A stretch of DNA of 64,000 nt from Ophioderma brevispina (lineage: Eukaryota > Echinodermata > Ophiuroidea > Amphilepidida > Ophiodermatidae). Below the pieces are notes generated by a model, which worked only from the letters and a program-made list of their open reading frames with translations, did no database searches and was not told where the DNA came from. Position numbers and translations under genes: made by a program. Below are positions 9,661 to 23,080 of the stretch, one piece after another. The stretch lies in NCBI GenBank assembly GCA_023653785.1, contig JAMKCH010041345.1, positions 1 through 64,000 of the forward strand. The letters run 5' to 3'. How positions within the stretch are numbered: the first letter of the stretch is position 1; every line of letters begins with the position of its first letter.

Positions 9661-10824
9661 TTTCTTATTATGTATTTTGTTTTGTCAAGCTGTGATTCTT
9701 TTTTACTTTAAAACTTACAACTCAAAAGTAAATCCGGTTTAATCTCTAATTTCATTTTTTTTGGTGAAAATTAAGCCCTTAATTTCTAATTTAAGCCCTT
9801 AATTTCTAATTTATAGCAAAAGTAAGAAAAACCCAAATATAAATTGCTGATATCTCCATTCTCCATGGTGAATTTTAGTGATAAATGTCATCGTTTGGGG
9901 ATAAAAAGTACATTAAAACAAACTAATTAGGCTAGGGGATGAAGCAGAATATTGCCACGCGCTGATTAAACCAACAAAAGTTGTTATCAATTTATAATGA
10001 TATGCTTCAATATGAGGAAGAAAATGTTTTAAAATCGGACCATGATTGGGTCACCCGCTTAAAATAGGACTCAGTTGGCTTAAATGGTATAAAATGCAAC
10101 TTGCACAAAGCTTGGTTCAAATATTGTGTATTAAAGACCATATGCCTTTTTGAGGAATAAATGGACACCTAATATTTAACAGTATATTACACAGTGTCTC
10201 ATACATTGTCCCTTGAGGCGGAATTTTCAGTTTATCATTTTTTTTCCATCTTAATATTCATTTCCCACCAAAAGATAAACACAAACACAGACACTGGGGA
10301 ACCACCCCCGGACTGAACAGAAATATTTAAGGAGCGTACGTTAGGAGGCCATTTTAACTATGAATCTGTACTGAGTAGGCTATGGTTTCTACTGAGTAGG
10401 CTATGGTTTCTGGAACTTATTCACAAAATTGCCACTGCATCTTTAATTCCTGTTTCAGTTTCGGTCCCTTCTTTGGTTATTAAGGAGACCACTTTGTGCC
10501 CGGGACCACCTGTAAAATTTGTCAACTGTCTTTACATTGGCCAACTTTTACAGGTAGTTGAAAACCAACTTCCTCAGCTGGGAAGCACAGAGTGTTGCCC
10601 TCAACCGCCTTGTAAATATGGTTAATATGAAAATGAAAACACAATGGGATGATGAAATTGAAATGTGTAATTTAACGATTGCAAACTTTGAAAACAAAAA
10701 CAAAAAACAACCAACTATAAACTCGGGTGGTTAGCACTTAAGGTGAACAAGAAAAAGAGACCCCAATGTGTCCAATGTAGTTTTTATTTAAGATTAGACT
10801 TCTTACCTTGTATTGGCTACCGAA
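9661..10824. other. Non-coding stretch with two 21-bp tandem duplications
   Basis: TTAAGCCCTTAATTTCTAATT is directly repeated near 9773-9815, and CTACTGAGTAGGCTATGGTTT is doubled near 10369-10411. Otherwise AT-rich and featureless. An open frame at 10743-10934 overlaps the next repeat and is not credible. Confidence 0.5.
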
Positions 10825-11045
10825 TATTTAAAGGGCCATGGTCAAATTGCTATAGCCTCATCCCAGGGACCAAAGATTTTACAGGAAGTTGTCAAAATTT
10901 TGGTATCAGAAGAAAGCTACTATTTACCCTGTGAAATCTTAGGGCTAAAGAGAGTTTGGTTTGGATCTTGTGAGCGAAAATATGTCCCATTTTGGTCGAC
11001 TAATATTAATTTTACACAGTATTCTGTGGGACTTACAAAATGTTT
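10825..11045 (+). repeat. Dispersed repeat, copy 2
   Basis: Inverted counterpart of 9460-9660, about 1.2 kb away. It has GTGAGCGAAAATATG and GGTCGACTAATATTAATTTT landmarks. The pair could be the ends of a decayed element or two independent insertions. Confidence 0.6.
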
Positions 11046-11192
11046 CTATAGAAATAATTCTCATGCTCAATAGAGGTGGGCTTTAATAGAGGGTCATAGT
11101 TTTCAGATCAATTTTGAACACAGAATCAATTGATGACGTCCACTGACACTGAGCCCCTTTTTGAAGAAGACCGAAGAAAATGCGAAAACTAT

Positions 11193-11430
11193 GGTGCCCC
11201 GCACAAAAATCCAAAATGGCTGCCAAATGGTTAAAAAGCATTTTTGGACCCGAACTCCCTAATTTATTTTTTGTAATATATTTTTGTTGCAATAATCCAC
11301 ACTTTGGCATACCCACATTGTTGGCAATACCCACATTGGTATTGCCACCAAAATGAATAAGCAAAAGCTTATTGAATTAGGATATGATTTTTGAGAATTT
11401 GGCGGCCATTTTGGATTTTTGGGGGGCACC
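11193..11430. mobile_element. Inverted-repeat element with GGTGCCCC termini
   Basis: The left end is GGTGCCCCGCACAAAAATCC then AAAATGGCTGCCAAA. The right end is TTTGGCGGCCATTTTGGATT then TTTGGGGGGCACC, about 36 bp of inverted similarity. It contains short repeats of ACCCACATTG (near 11311 and 11329). A solo end of the same family lies at 990-1020. No clear target duplication. Confidence 0.65.
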
Positions 11431-11689
11431 TTGGTTTTTGCACTTTTCATTTCTTTTTCTTCAAAAATGTGATTAGCATGATTAAAGTCATCAATTTACA
11501 CTGTGTTGTTCAAAGTGATCTGAAACTATGACCCAAATATGACCCTATAATAGCCCACCTATATTACAAGAGGGCATATGGGATTGCTTTGGCAGTGTGT
11601 GTCTGTGTAGGTCTGTGGTAAAAATGTATTTAACCCTATAATATAATTTTTTTAGCTTGCCATGAGTCCAGAAACCATTGTAACGGTGC

Positions 11690-13400
11690 CATGCATTGTC
11701 TTTTTGTGCAATTTCTGTTAAATTGTTGCTTGAAAATTGAAAACCATGCCATATTGGTGCAATTTCTTCAAACTGTTGTATGAAAGTTGAAAATCGGGCT
11801 ATATTTATGAAGTTCTTCCTCTTCAAACTGTTGTATGAACATTGAAAACATTGATATAAATTGTGCTTTTTCTGCAACTTCTGTATCAAAATTGAAAACC
11901 ATGCAATACTTGTACAGTTCTTCCTCTTCAAACTGTTGTATGGAAGTTGAAAATGGTGCCATACATTGTATTTTGTGCAATTTTCTTTTAAAACTTGTTG
12001 CATAGAAATTGAAAACCATGTGATATTTGTGCAATTCCTCTTCAAACTGTTGTATGAAAATTGAAAACAGTGCCATTTGTTACAATTTCCTTTTTGTGTC
12101 ATCTGCAAGAATTGCTGAAGGCACATAGAGATTACTCTGGTCGTAAAATGTATGTCTGTGTGTGTCCTTGTGGTCAAATTGGTTATCCAAACTATTGCCA
12201 TTGCCTGCCTTACATGTACATGTATGCAGTTCGCAAGGGCTACGATGATGTAACTTGGTGGAAAGGAGGGGCGGGGTGGTACAACATGTTGGTGACCTTT
12301 GGTCCCATTTACTAACCGCGATGCCAGATGAGACTAGCGGTCCAAGGACTGTGATGTATTTTTTCAACTTTTGCATAATATTGAAAACCATGTCATACAA
12401 TATTTGTGCAGTTTCCTCTTCAAACTGTTGTATGAAAATTGAAAACCATGTGATTTTATTTTAATGTCTTTCTCTTCAAATTGTTGTATGAAAATTGAAA
12501 ACAGTGCTATACATTGTATTTTGTGCAATATCCTTTAAAAATTTTGCATGAAATTGGAATCATGTCGCATGAAAAGTGAACCATGTGATATTTTGCACTT
12601 CTTCCTCTTCAAACTGTTGTATGAAAATTGAAAACCATGTGATATTTGTGCAATCCCTCTTCAAACTGTTGTATGAAATGTTGCCATACATTGCATTCTG
12701 TGCAATTGAAAGCATGCAATATTAGTGTAGTTCTTCTTCAAACTGCTGTATGGAGATTGAAAATGGTGCAATAAATTGTATTTTTTGTGAAATTTCCCCT
12801 TCAAAGTGTCGTATGAAAATTCAAACCCATGCAATACATTGTACTTGAGCAGTTCTTCCTCTTCAAACTGTTGTATGAAAATTTACAGTGCCATATACAT
12901 TTTATTTTTTGTGTAATAATTTCATTTTAAAATTGCATGAAAATGGAAAAGCCATATACATGTATATCCTCTTCAAACTTGTATGAAAGTTGAAAACCAT
13001 GGGATCAATAGTGCAGTTCTTCCACTTCAATTGAAAAAAAATGGTGCCATACATAGTATTGTGCAATTACTTTTTAAAAGGTTCCATGAAAATGGAAAAC
13101 CTTGCAATATTTGTGCAATTTCTTCAAATTGTTTGAAATTAAAAACCATGCCACATAGGTGAAAATTCTTCAAACTGTTTGATTTAAATATTATTGCATG
13201 TCCCTATTTTTAAAACTGTTCATAAAAATTCAAAACCATGCCACATTTGTGCAGTTTTCTTCAAACTTTTGTGCAAAAGGTGAAAACGATGCTGTATTTG
13301 TGCAGTTCTTCCTCTTGAAACTGGTGCAATTTTTTTAAAAACTGTTGCAAGAAAATTGAAAACGGTAGGTAATTTTCTTTTCAAACATTTTTGTGTAAAC
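11690..13400. repeat. Degenerate minisatellite, ~50-60 bp unit
   Basis: The landmark CTTCAAACTGTTGTATGAAA then ATTGAAAACCATG recurs many times with a variable TTTGTGCAATTCTTCCT spacer. Units diverge by substitutions and short indels. The array is interrupted at about 12110-12350 by unrelated sequence. Minus-strand open frames (11545-12201, 11768-12076) are by-products that read repeated FSIFIQQFEEE-like peptides. Confidence 0.85.
12110..12350. other. Unique insert within the minisatellite
   Basis: This segment lacks the repeat landmark. It carries a TGTCTGTGTGTGTCC-type stretch resembling 11573-11630 just left of the array, an ACATGTACATGTATG run, and an open frame without recognisable motifs. 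It may be flanking sequence copied into the array or an insertion. Confidence 0.4.
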
Positions 13401-15619
13401 TATGCTGTATTTTGGAATTTCCTCTAAAATTGACTGCATAATTATGCATGTGGTTATGTGAGACCAAATTTTTTGCCCTAAAATGATTGAGTTCTTATTG
13501 CAAAACAATACCAATGTTTTGGTTACGTTTGGATTGGTGATGTGAGCAATGATGGTGAGGTTATTACAAGTGGACATTTAAAAATGTAAATGTATTTGTA
13601 TTGCAACATGAATTTATGTATCCATTGTGTACATGTGCATGTGTAAGTACATTGTATTTTCACTCGTTTTTTTTATTGCAGTAGGTTTATAAAGTGTTTT
13701 ATTTCATCATGTGCACATGCTTGCATGTATGTCAGTCATAATTTATGTACATACATGTGCATAATCAAGCACATTTGAAGTTTTCATTTTGCATGTATAT
13801 CATTTTTGACAATGTGAAGTTATGTAAACTTTTACATGTGGTGTAAACACAAAGTTAAAAAAACAACTGAGCAAAACTACCTACATTGTGTAATATGAAC
13901 ACAGCTCAAAATGGTTCTATTAAACAGCTCAACATCTTAAAGGAGAACAACTGAGTAAATGTCTAAAACTTGTAAGTAAAACAAAAACAAAACATTGCAA
14001 CTTAGTGCTACACATACAGTGTAGAACCACTTGAAACTCATTTTGGATATTGTAAAATTTAATTGAAAAACATCTGAAATACATGTATTTTTTTCCTGAG
14101 AACAAGCAGCTTTTCTGAAGACACAATTTTCCCTAATTTGCTCTGAACTTAAAGGCTGACTCAGATTTCCCAAGGAGGGCACCCTCAATTTTTAAACAAA
14201 TCATGTTTTTTGCATGTACACACTGCTTGTCCATATAATAATCAATGTGTGAAATAGCTAAACTCAAATCAAAGTCCTTCATATAGAAAATCACAACTTT
14301 TGTTATAAAATTTCAGATCCGGAAATTTTGTAATACACAGTGTCCTATGGCACTGTTATACTACACATAATGTGTATTGCATCAAAACTAAAAAAATTAG
14401 ATTCATCTCAAACTTTCGAATTGTGCATTTTACATGACTATCTTTAGTTCTAGTTGACTATTTTTAATTAATACACAAAAAAGTTCAAAATCTCTGAGTC
14501 AGCCTTTAAATTGGTGGTTGATGTAGAACACCTGCACTTGTATATAAAAAAATTCAGGTCAGCAACTTGTACTGCAGTACCAAACAATTTTGGGTCTACA
14601 TGTAACATAAACTGTTAAGAAAAGCAAATTGAGCTTGGAAAATTAGTTTGGACATTGCAAAATTTAATAGGAAAAAAAAACCTTTGATGTTGCAAATATC
14701 TTTAAAGCTTAATGAAAGAAACTAATCTTAGCTAAACTCAAGTACATTCAAGTGTACAAACCAACTTTCAAAAATCCTATGTCATGAGTATTAGAATTAA
14801 TAAAGTTATATTTTTTGCACTACAAAGGCTGGTATTTTTGATAAACTCATTTTTGTAATTTTAATTTTTTTGTATATACATGTTAACTATCATTTACAAT
14901 ATGTGTTGTTCAGTCAAGTTTAATAAAATAAAATAACATTACAAATATTTAGTTGTCTTTGAATATTTTTTTTTTGCCTGTTTCTTTTGCCCAAAAGGTG
15001 GGAACATAAATTAAAGAACTTGGTGAGACCATGTAGCTACATGTAGGATAGCTCCATGGTGAGACTTGATGTAACTCAGTAAAGGGTCAGCATATTATCA
15101 TCAGTGCAGTCAAGCTACATTGCCCATATTGCCCCATTGCCCATATTGCCCCATTGCCCAACTGGAGTACAAAGTACGTTCGACATGGTAGGCAATAGCG
15201 TAACTACTGTAAACAACGCCGGCTTTTAAACAGCCTCGCTTGGTTGCCACATGAGGGTGCGCCTCGCTTCACGATTCGCCGCCATTACAACAACAAACAA
15301 TACACCTTTGCAAAGGGCGAATTGGCCATGCTGTCTCTTCTATTGATATCAATCATTGTTTAGTGTCAAGTGTAACCAGCCTCATTATTGACCCAGGAGT
15401 CAAATGTTTTTTGGGTGATAATAGTATAATAGGGCTGTTTTCAGATATTAGCGTGGTATCGGTGCGCATGGCTAACAGAGCGCATAGCTCTGGAGCCATG
15501 GCGCGTATGTTCAGGGTATTATGTTTGATAGAGATTACTTTTGCAGGGAAGTTTTCTGGAGTTTTGAGTTTTGGCTCAGGGGGGGGGGTTTTAAAATTTA
15601 ACAGAAGCATGATTGATGG
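13401..15619. other. Non-coding stretch
   Basis: AT-rich. It contains a short tandem of CCCATATTGCCCCATTG (15124-15160), a G9 run near 15580 and an overlapping pair of open frames (15353-15689) on opposite strands with no recognisable domain. No gene is supported. Confidence 0.4.
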
Positions 15620-15850
15620 TAACTTCATATTTTTTTCTTTATTTTATCCTGATATTCTAAGATCTTTTGCACAAAGGTTTAAGAGATGATTTTTATAATG
15701 TCAACTACTGGGTACCGAGACTGCCATAGTAATGCATGTAGCAGTTTTCACAAATTACCGTTTGGAAATCCCATGTGCCCAAATTCGAGCAGATCGTGTC
15801 CTACCCTCCCTGTACAGAACCACATGTCTAGTCTCACCTCTTGATCTATT
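15620..15850 (+). repeat. Dispersed repeat shared with 25400-25800
   Basis: Landmarks in common and in the same orientation: GTACCGAGACTGCCATAGTA, ACAAATTACCGTTTGGAAAT and GAGCAGATCGTGTCCTA. The 25.4 kb copy is split by an extra hairpin-forming segment (25589-25725). Confidence 0.6.
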
Positions 15851-18800
15851 ATCGTACGCTGTGACAACAGAGATACAGAATGCTTGCTGCTGCTTTGACC
15901 GTATTTAGTTATAAACGGTAACGAGATGAATAGTTTTGGTTGTCTCGTGTCAGGTACCAGTCACGTGTCAGGTATCAAATATCAGTGTGCTCTTCGGGGG
16001 GCGACCATATATATATAGAACAATCCGACATTTAAATCAAGGTCGGTACATATGACCCTCTGCCCAAATGCTATTATGTTTTTTCCAAAGACACCGTATA
16101 TATGTCTACACAGTACAAATTTTACCTTTCCCTACGATTCAGCAAAACCGACGTACGATGACGATAACGGTTGTTTTTTTTCCAATGTCGGGATACGTAC
16201 GTCATTTACCTGAATGGGTCCCCGAGGCAAAATAATAAACCAATCAATGCCGTTACGGCACAATCAAATCTTTTTGTTTCCAAATTGGCTGTTTATCCCT
16301 ACTAAAATTTCCCTTTTTAAGATTCAACATCTGTATTTGTCTTTAAATAATTAATATTCAAATTGTCCCCGCATGATGTGAAAGATGGGTCTCGTAATAC
16401 ACTGAAAACATAGTCAGCCGGCTAAATACCCTTACCGTGGATTGAATGAGCAGACGGATCCCCGTGTAGTTTTGTAGCAGCTTCAGCCACATTGCGCGCG
16501 GCTTGCGTGGTGTTTGCGTCCAGTGACCAGCCTTGTAACCTATTATTGACCTATTCTTTGACCTTTGCAACATAAATAAGGAACTGGCAACGTTGTGAGC
16601 TTGCAGGGAGTGAGTGTGCTGCTCCAAACTTTCAAGGTTGCTATGGGTGACCATTCAATCATTTACAATGTGATAACCCTGGATCAGTGGTCTTATGAGG
16701 GCAGTGTGTATCATGAGCTTGTGTTAAACCTGTGACTCATGACCACACGAAGTTTTAAAATCGTAATCACTGATCTGGCTTACTCTGTAGGACCCGTATT
16801 AGCTACGTCCAATTTTCACGAACGCGTAAAAATCTTAGTAGTAGCTGACGTTGCAACTAGCTACGTCAGTCCTACGACTGGCTCTCGCGAACGAACCCCC
16901 CTGGTCGATAAAGTTTCCCAGTTACATGTAATTGGTCCCAGAAGAGAGAGGTGTTTTATTTATCCGAATTACCAAGTGTCTTGTTATGATATCGTCAAAG
17001 ATAATCTATCTTAACCAGGGATCGCACCTCCGCCTAAAATACACTGTGGAACGATGTAATGCTGGGGTCAAATCAACAGCCAGCTACATGGGGATAGCGC
17101 CGACATGCGTCAGTAGGCTAAACTCACGCACCGACGCGCTGACGCTGCAGCAACTATACAAATGATAACAAGGAGCCAATTTGGAAGCAAATCTTGCCTT
17201 TAAATTGAAGACAAGGTGGAAAATGAAATGAACAATGGTGTGTTTTCTATAACTAACATTTTCTATCCTATTAGGTGAAACGCTAGATCCCTAATTTTGG
17301 GCATTTTCCCTTTACTTTTTCCCCCCATCAAAGAGCCCTTGTTGGGAATGAGCGCAGCACATTACCATGTCCATCTGTACTGTGACTCGTGCAACTTTTG
17401 AGTAACCTCCCATTCTTTTTTCCTTGTCCTTAAAACAAGCCTAGTTGGGTCAATACGTACTTGGTACCAGGTGGCAGCTATGAACCAACTCTTTGCAAAA
17501 TATCAATTTTCTATAACTTGACAGATACCCATAGATACATAATATTTTGACATTTTATTGTTCAACATTTTCACTTCAATATGAATTTTAATCACAAACC
17601 CTACTGGGACCTATAGCTACAATGTAGTGTTTTTTTTTCCAGTTTTAGTGAAAGTGGCTTAAATATATAGACTTTTAGTGCCTTTTTAGCGAATGAACCT
17701 TACTTTGAAATATTCTTATTTTCAGATCCTTTGCGAATGATAAAGATTAATTGAAATATGACATTTAAATAGCTCTAACTTAAGTCATGAATCTGTAGAC
17801 TAGTATCAAGGATTTATTTCGAGTGTGGATTTCGAAAAACTGGATTTATTTTGTTAAAGGAAAAAAGTTAAAAATGTTAAAAAAAAAAATGCCACCCCCC
17901 CTATAGAGGGCAACTTTTTTTGTTTGTCACAAAATATCTGGAATTCCTGGCCGTTTCCATGAATTAGCTGGAATTCCAGAAGCTAACTTCCGTAAATTAC
18001 CAGGATTCCAGACACTACTTCCGTAAATTCCATGATTCCTAGACTACAAATGAAAAAAACTTGGAATATTCCCGGAGGATTATGGTTAGGGGTATATAAA
18101 GTGTTTTGAAACTATTGATTTTTTTTCCGGAATTTTCCCTCTAAAAATCGTAAAACACTGGAATTCCGTCATCGTTACCCTCTATACACCTAAAATGGCT
18201 GGCATTCCCACCCCATATTAGACATTAAATTCTGGGATTCCAGCGTTTCAAAGTGACAAAAGGTTGGAATTCCGGCGCCCCATAGGGGGGGCATTTTTTC
18301 TGGAATAGCCCAATGGCCCCCATGGTCCCCTTTGCACCCCCCCGTCCTTGTTGAACATTGTGAAAGATTCCCCACAGTTTCCCTTTTAAATCAATAAAAG
18401 AGCAAAAAAAAATGGATTTTGCCCCTTTTGTGGATTTGGGGTAAAAGAAAATTTAGTTTTTCATAGGTTTACAAACAACTTATTATCCAAATTTATTTTA
18501 ATTCCCCAAAGGGATGTCATGAAGATATTTTCTTTTTTTCTTTCATAGACAAAAAATAGTGGTACTTTCATTGGAATAGGGAGTTCGGGGCCTAAGTGTC
18601 ACTTTTCAATTCCCAACTACATTGTGACCCATTATATCCGTCGATTTCATTCCAGATATACCATGTCCGGAATACACGTTTTAAGATTTCATTCCAGGCA
18701 TGGTAGTTTGCGTTAATTACAACTTATATTTTACCTTCTCTCACATGGAGGGGGGGGGGGGTGGGTATGGAACTCTTTCCATGTCCTCCTCCTCCCCCAT

Positions 18801-19359
18801 GAACAACAAGGATTTCGTCCATTAAAAAAAATACTAAGAGAGCTTCCCGATTTCCATTTTGCGCTCTGGGCCTTTGCACAAGTCACAACCAAATAATTCA
18901 ATCAAGCATACCTCACCACATGTAGATTTGTCCATCGTATTTTATGGAAAATGAAGTGCTTACTCTTACTTTTCATAGGTCTAATATATACCATCACCTC
19001 TCATCACCTATGGAGTCTAAGTTTGGACAGTCCTGAGACCAAACGGTGCATCTAGTGCGTCGGCCATCTACCACAACACTGTGCCCTCACTTTCACTCCC
19101 CAAACAGTTTCATTTTGTTGCAAGCAAATTAACTATTTTTCTTTCGGGAAAGCGAAAGAAATGACAATTTTGAGCCGATTTTTGGGGGGGTTATTATTGA
19201 GTAATACACTAAGACTTTCGATCTACTGCCATTGCTTCTGCAACGTTGCTATACGAGATTTTCTTAATTTTACCTACCTGCGCCTTGAGCGCCCTTCCCC
19301 ATGACACCACTTCCGTTACACAAAAATAGGGGGAGTGACCAATCTTGTCCTTAGATTAT
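15851..19359. other. Non-coding stretch with a GGAATTCC-rich segment
   Basis: Open frames at 16358-16654, 16739-17014 and 16932-17165 lack recognisable motifs or splice context. Bases 17930-18290 repeat CTGGAATTCC-like strings. Homopolymer G and T runs are frequent (for example G12 near 18750). No gene is supported. Confidence 0.4.
17930..18290. repeat. Cluster of degenerate TGGAATTCC motifs
   Basis: Seven or more copies of a (C)TGGAATTCC(N)G-like string, some eroded to GGATTCC, occur at irregular spacing between AT-rich stretches and (N)CTTCCGTAAATT repeats. Looks like a decayed short tandem repeat. Confidence 0.5.
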
Positions 19360-19364
19360 CTGTG

Positions 19365-19790
19365 TATCTGTATAGGTCATCTCTTGGGCCATCCAAACCA
19401 AAGCCTTAAGCTCAGTGAGTGGTGGACCGTGAACTTCCGAGGTCATGACCCTTAAATTTTCACGTTCTTCCACCAAAATCGTTACTTTTTAGCGCTAGAG
19501 GTCACAAACTAACTAATTGGGCATGTTTGGTATCAACTATATGAAAGCTAACAAATTATCTATTCATTGATAGCTAACACCTTGAATTTCGTGAAGTTAA
19601 GTTGGCACGGTGCCAAAAAAAGGGAGGGTTTGATTTTTTTACGGACATTTTCCCGATTTTTTTCATCCACTTCATTGTACAGGTTTGTCCAATGAAGATT
19701 GCAATATTTGTCTCTTCCATATTTTCCACAATTAGCATCTATATAATGTGTCAATGATATTCGGAAGATTGATTATTTACTTCCCTATTT
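19365..19790 (+). repeat. Long inverted repeat, left arm
   Basis: Contains CTCAGTGAGTGGTGGACCGT, TTTTAGCGCTAGAGGTCACA, TTGGTATCAACTATATGAAAGCTAAC and GTTGGCACGGTGCCAAAAAA. The complement of each appears in reverse order at 24480-24890. Partial, weaker similarity to this arm recurs near 21180-21500 (GTTGGGCACGGTGTCAAAAA). Confidence 0.65.
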
Positions 19791-21786
19791 TTTTTTTTAG
19801 TTTTTTTGCATTTTAAAGCACGGCTACACCCAATGTGTTTAACCCTCAGCTTACCAAGCGTTTTTATGTTTAACAACGTTTACAAGGAGAGAAGTTTCCA
19901 CCCCCCTTCGAAAATTTGTACAAACCACCGCAAATGATCTGATTTTTGATAGCATGGATATCTATGAGGTCCCTCTTCTTTTCATTGATCCCAAAATAAT
20001 TACAACAGACCTAGTAATGGCGTCACACAATGACGTCATAAACTCACGAATCGCATAATTGGCAATTTTCCAATTTTACGCAAAAATAGTTAGGAATATC
20101 AGATTTTTTCATGCTGTTTTTTCAGCTCTAATGATGGCAGTTGACTAGTTTGATATAGATGAAATGTGACCTCTGATGTCCATATTGACATTCAGGACGC
20201 CCTCTGTTTTTTCTGGCAGGCAAAATATTACAGTCCTTCATGACAACCACATAAATCTGGTCTAAATTACTTGCGACTTCTTGATCTAAATCGGTTTCAA
20301 TATGCAACTGGGACATTTATAGCACGCATGCTAATATGACTGTTGGTATTTTTAAATTTGAAACCAGTTAGAGCAGAGTAAACGAAATCCCTGTTCAAAG
20401 TATAAGGGTTCTGCTGCGTTTCTCTCTTACTAACCAACCGGGGGCGCCACAAACATAAACAAATGTCACCTCATCTATAAGCATAAGAGTTTAGAGCGAT
20501 AACTTTGCAATTTTTTCCAAAATATACAATAAAATATTCTTGCCCACTCCCAAAAACCCCCCCCCCCACCCACGTAAGGTGTTACCTTCATATTTTTTTT
20601 TCGCTAAAAATGACCGGAACGGATGAGAAAATCCATGGGGCGGATCCAGGCATTTGAAACGATCCCAAATTAACTCACCGTGGGGGTCTGAAGGCTGTAA
20701 CTTGTCCATAATGGGCTGATTTTACAAGATTTTTTCAGAATAACCGGGAGGCGCGAGCCCCCTCCCTGGATCCCGCCTGAAATGACTACCCGGAAGCATT
20801 TGAGGAAAGGTTTGGCATTTTAGCGGACCGGGCAAACCCCTTTTATTGCTGGATGTTGTTTCTTTAAGACCATAAACGAGGGTAAACACTAAGGAATTTT
20901 GGGAATTTGGATCACATTAACGCTAATACTATAGCTTTAATGTGATCCAAATTTTATCTATTCAGCTAGACTTAATCCAACCATGCCAAAATTAATATAT
21001 TTTTGATTATTATTAAACATTTACCTATCGTAATAAAAAATACACGGCGAATATGGCAGATTTCCACTAATTATCATAAATTAGGTATCAAGCGACCAAC
21101 ACTTCTAACTTTGATTAACAACTCTGTTACTTTTTAAAGATTTATTTGCATAAATAAACACTGAATTTTGCATCATTTCCTTTCTCCTCCATATTTTCCA
21201 CCAATTAATATGTATCAATAACGTCCTCAAAATTGATCACGACTTTATTTATTTATTGGTTACGATATTTCAGGTATGTTTTCACTCTGTCCTATATTTC
21301 GCGCTGTGTGGCTGTTACAGAACCTAAGAGGTTACACGCTAACCAAATTTGGGGCATTTTTGGCATTATATTATACTAATACAATTTCTTATATTCATTT
21401 TTAGACCTAAAATTTTAAATTGAAGTTGGGCACGGTGTCAAAAATATGGCTTTTTTTATTTTCCAATTTTTTAAAATTTTCCCACCAATTTTTCCATTAT
21501 TAAGAAATACCCAGTGAATAAATCAGTGTTTTTCATCGATATCGCCCTCACATTAATCACTCTTTGAGTTAGTTAACTGGTTGGTTTTTGTTTCTTGATT
21601 CAACCACTTTGAATTGTTTTTTTTTTGGTGGTTGTAAGACTATAAGGGGGTCAAACACAGTAAGGGTAGATTTAATATCATAGTAAAGATCTCCAAATTA
21701 TTAATTAATGATACCAATAACAGTTTTTTTTTTTAAATGGCATTGCACTAAGAGTCTCATAATTCAGGTATCCAGGTATATGCCCC
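19791..21786. other. Interior of possible decayed DNA transposon, left part
   Basis: AT-rich with recurring phrases (CTCCATATTTTCCACCAATTA, GGATCACATTAACGC / TTAATGTGATCCAAAT as a small inverted repeat at 20911-20954). No credible gene. Confidence 0.35.
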
Positions 21787-22700
21787 CTATTTCTTTGTTT
21801 GACACTTAATGTTTTTCACTTTGTTTAAGTTCATCGTTTTATTCAAGACCGATGGATTGACATTAACAATGGAATAATCAGCTGTAATAGCATGCAATAC
21901 AAAAATATCATTTTTTATAGTCCCTACTTTGGTTGGAATACAGATGCTTTTCAGGTTGTTTTGCTTTTTCATTTGTAAAATATACTCCCAATGATTGGCC
22001 AATCTTCACTGTGTCCACCATTTATGTTAGGATTTATAAATGCGAACATTTTTCCTCGAGAAACCAGATTGATGGCAAAACTGTACTGCCTGTTCTGTCA
22101 TCTGCCACTTCTGGTGTGGGTTCCCCATCCATCCAGGTTTGCTGTTATTCTTCACGTCATGGCAAAATACCTGCACTGTTCAATCTATTGCGGCGGGACT
22201 AACTTTGCTTTGAATGGGATACAACAAGGTGGGTCTGAAGACTTAATGGTCAGCACAGGATCCACATCTCCAGATTCTTCCACAAAATCGGGCATTCCTC
22301 GATGATAGGAAGCAAAAATTGATCCATTTCGTTGTCATGTCATGGTCAAACCCGCTTTCCATGTCTAACTTCGAACAAATCGCACATTCTATCAGAGCAA
22401 AATAGACGCTATGTTGCCCTAACGTTTGAACTTATACCTCTGATTGCCAACTAGTCTTTGTGGGAAACGGAGTAAGGCTTTAAAGCACAAACACTGATGG
22501 CAATCTTTAGGCTTCGTCTTTTTGGTGCCACTGATTTTTGAATCCTCCCATCTTAGCCCCAGAGGCACATCCTGCTGCATCTTGATATCAGGAAATATCT
22601 CATACCTGTCATAGGGATTGTTAGATCTCCAATGCCGTCATCTTTTGGCACCTTCATTTCAGCTTAAGCTGAGCACCTGTTATTTTTCATAATCATCCGT
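21787..22700 (-). pseudogene. Unrecognised protein remnant on minus strand
   Basis: Minus-strand frames here are more protein-like than their surroundings. One gives NNPYDRYEIFPDIKMQQDVP and LGLRWEDSKISG (about 22430-22620), another RGMPDFVEESGDVDPVLTIK (about 22190-22300), a third WMGNPHQKWQMTEQAVQFCH (about 22070-22140) and a fourth ICIPTKVGTIKNDIFVLHAI (21787-22002). They lie in different frames, consistent with a decayed coding region. I cannot assign a family. The position between long inverted repeats suggests transposon cargo. Confidence 0.35.
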
Positions 22701-22879
22701 TAAAGTCCTCTATGTACAGAGGACTATAATAAAAACAAAACCCCTTAAGTTGCAGAACAGCTCAAGTTGAAGTTCATTATTTATTTCATTCAGGAACTCC
22801 TGTTCTTTCTCATTGTGGCTTTAATTATTGAACCTCCTCGACTTTGACGGGTTTAAACCGGTTTTAATCAGTGTTCAAG

Positions 22880-23080
22880 GACCGTTCCCCTTCCCTTTGA
22901 GTATATTTGATAAGAGACAATAACTACTCCATCTGCAGATGCCTTTATATTTCTCCAAGCCAAGTCGTCTGCTGTTTCCTCCAAATTGATTTTGGTATTG
23001 GTATTACCACTACTCATTGGCTGAAAAAGCGACAACGGTTGATTCAAACGCCTTGTACTATCTTTGAAAGGTATTATGGG
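22880..23080 (-). pseudogene. Second minus-strand coding remnant, unrecognised
   Basis: A stop-free minus-strand frame reads IPFKDSTRRLNQPLSLFQPM, SSGNTNTKINLEETADDLAW and RNIKASADGVVIVSYQIYSK. The composition looks protein-like, but there is no start codon or splice signal I trust. It may belong with the 21787-22700 remnant. Confidence 0.3.

Noticed and set aside
11545..12201. 218-codon minus-strand open frame
   Set aside because: It reads through the minisatellite and gives repeated FSIFIQQFEEE-like peptides in step with the DNA unit; overlapping frames are equally open. No domain or splice context.
15353..15689. Overlapping opposite-strand frames of 91 and 108 codons
   Set aside because: Neither has a known domain, and one runs through a G9 homopolymer.
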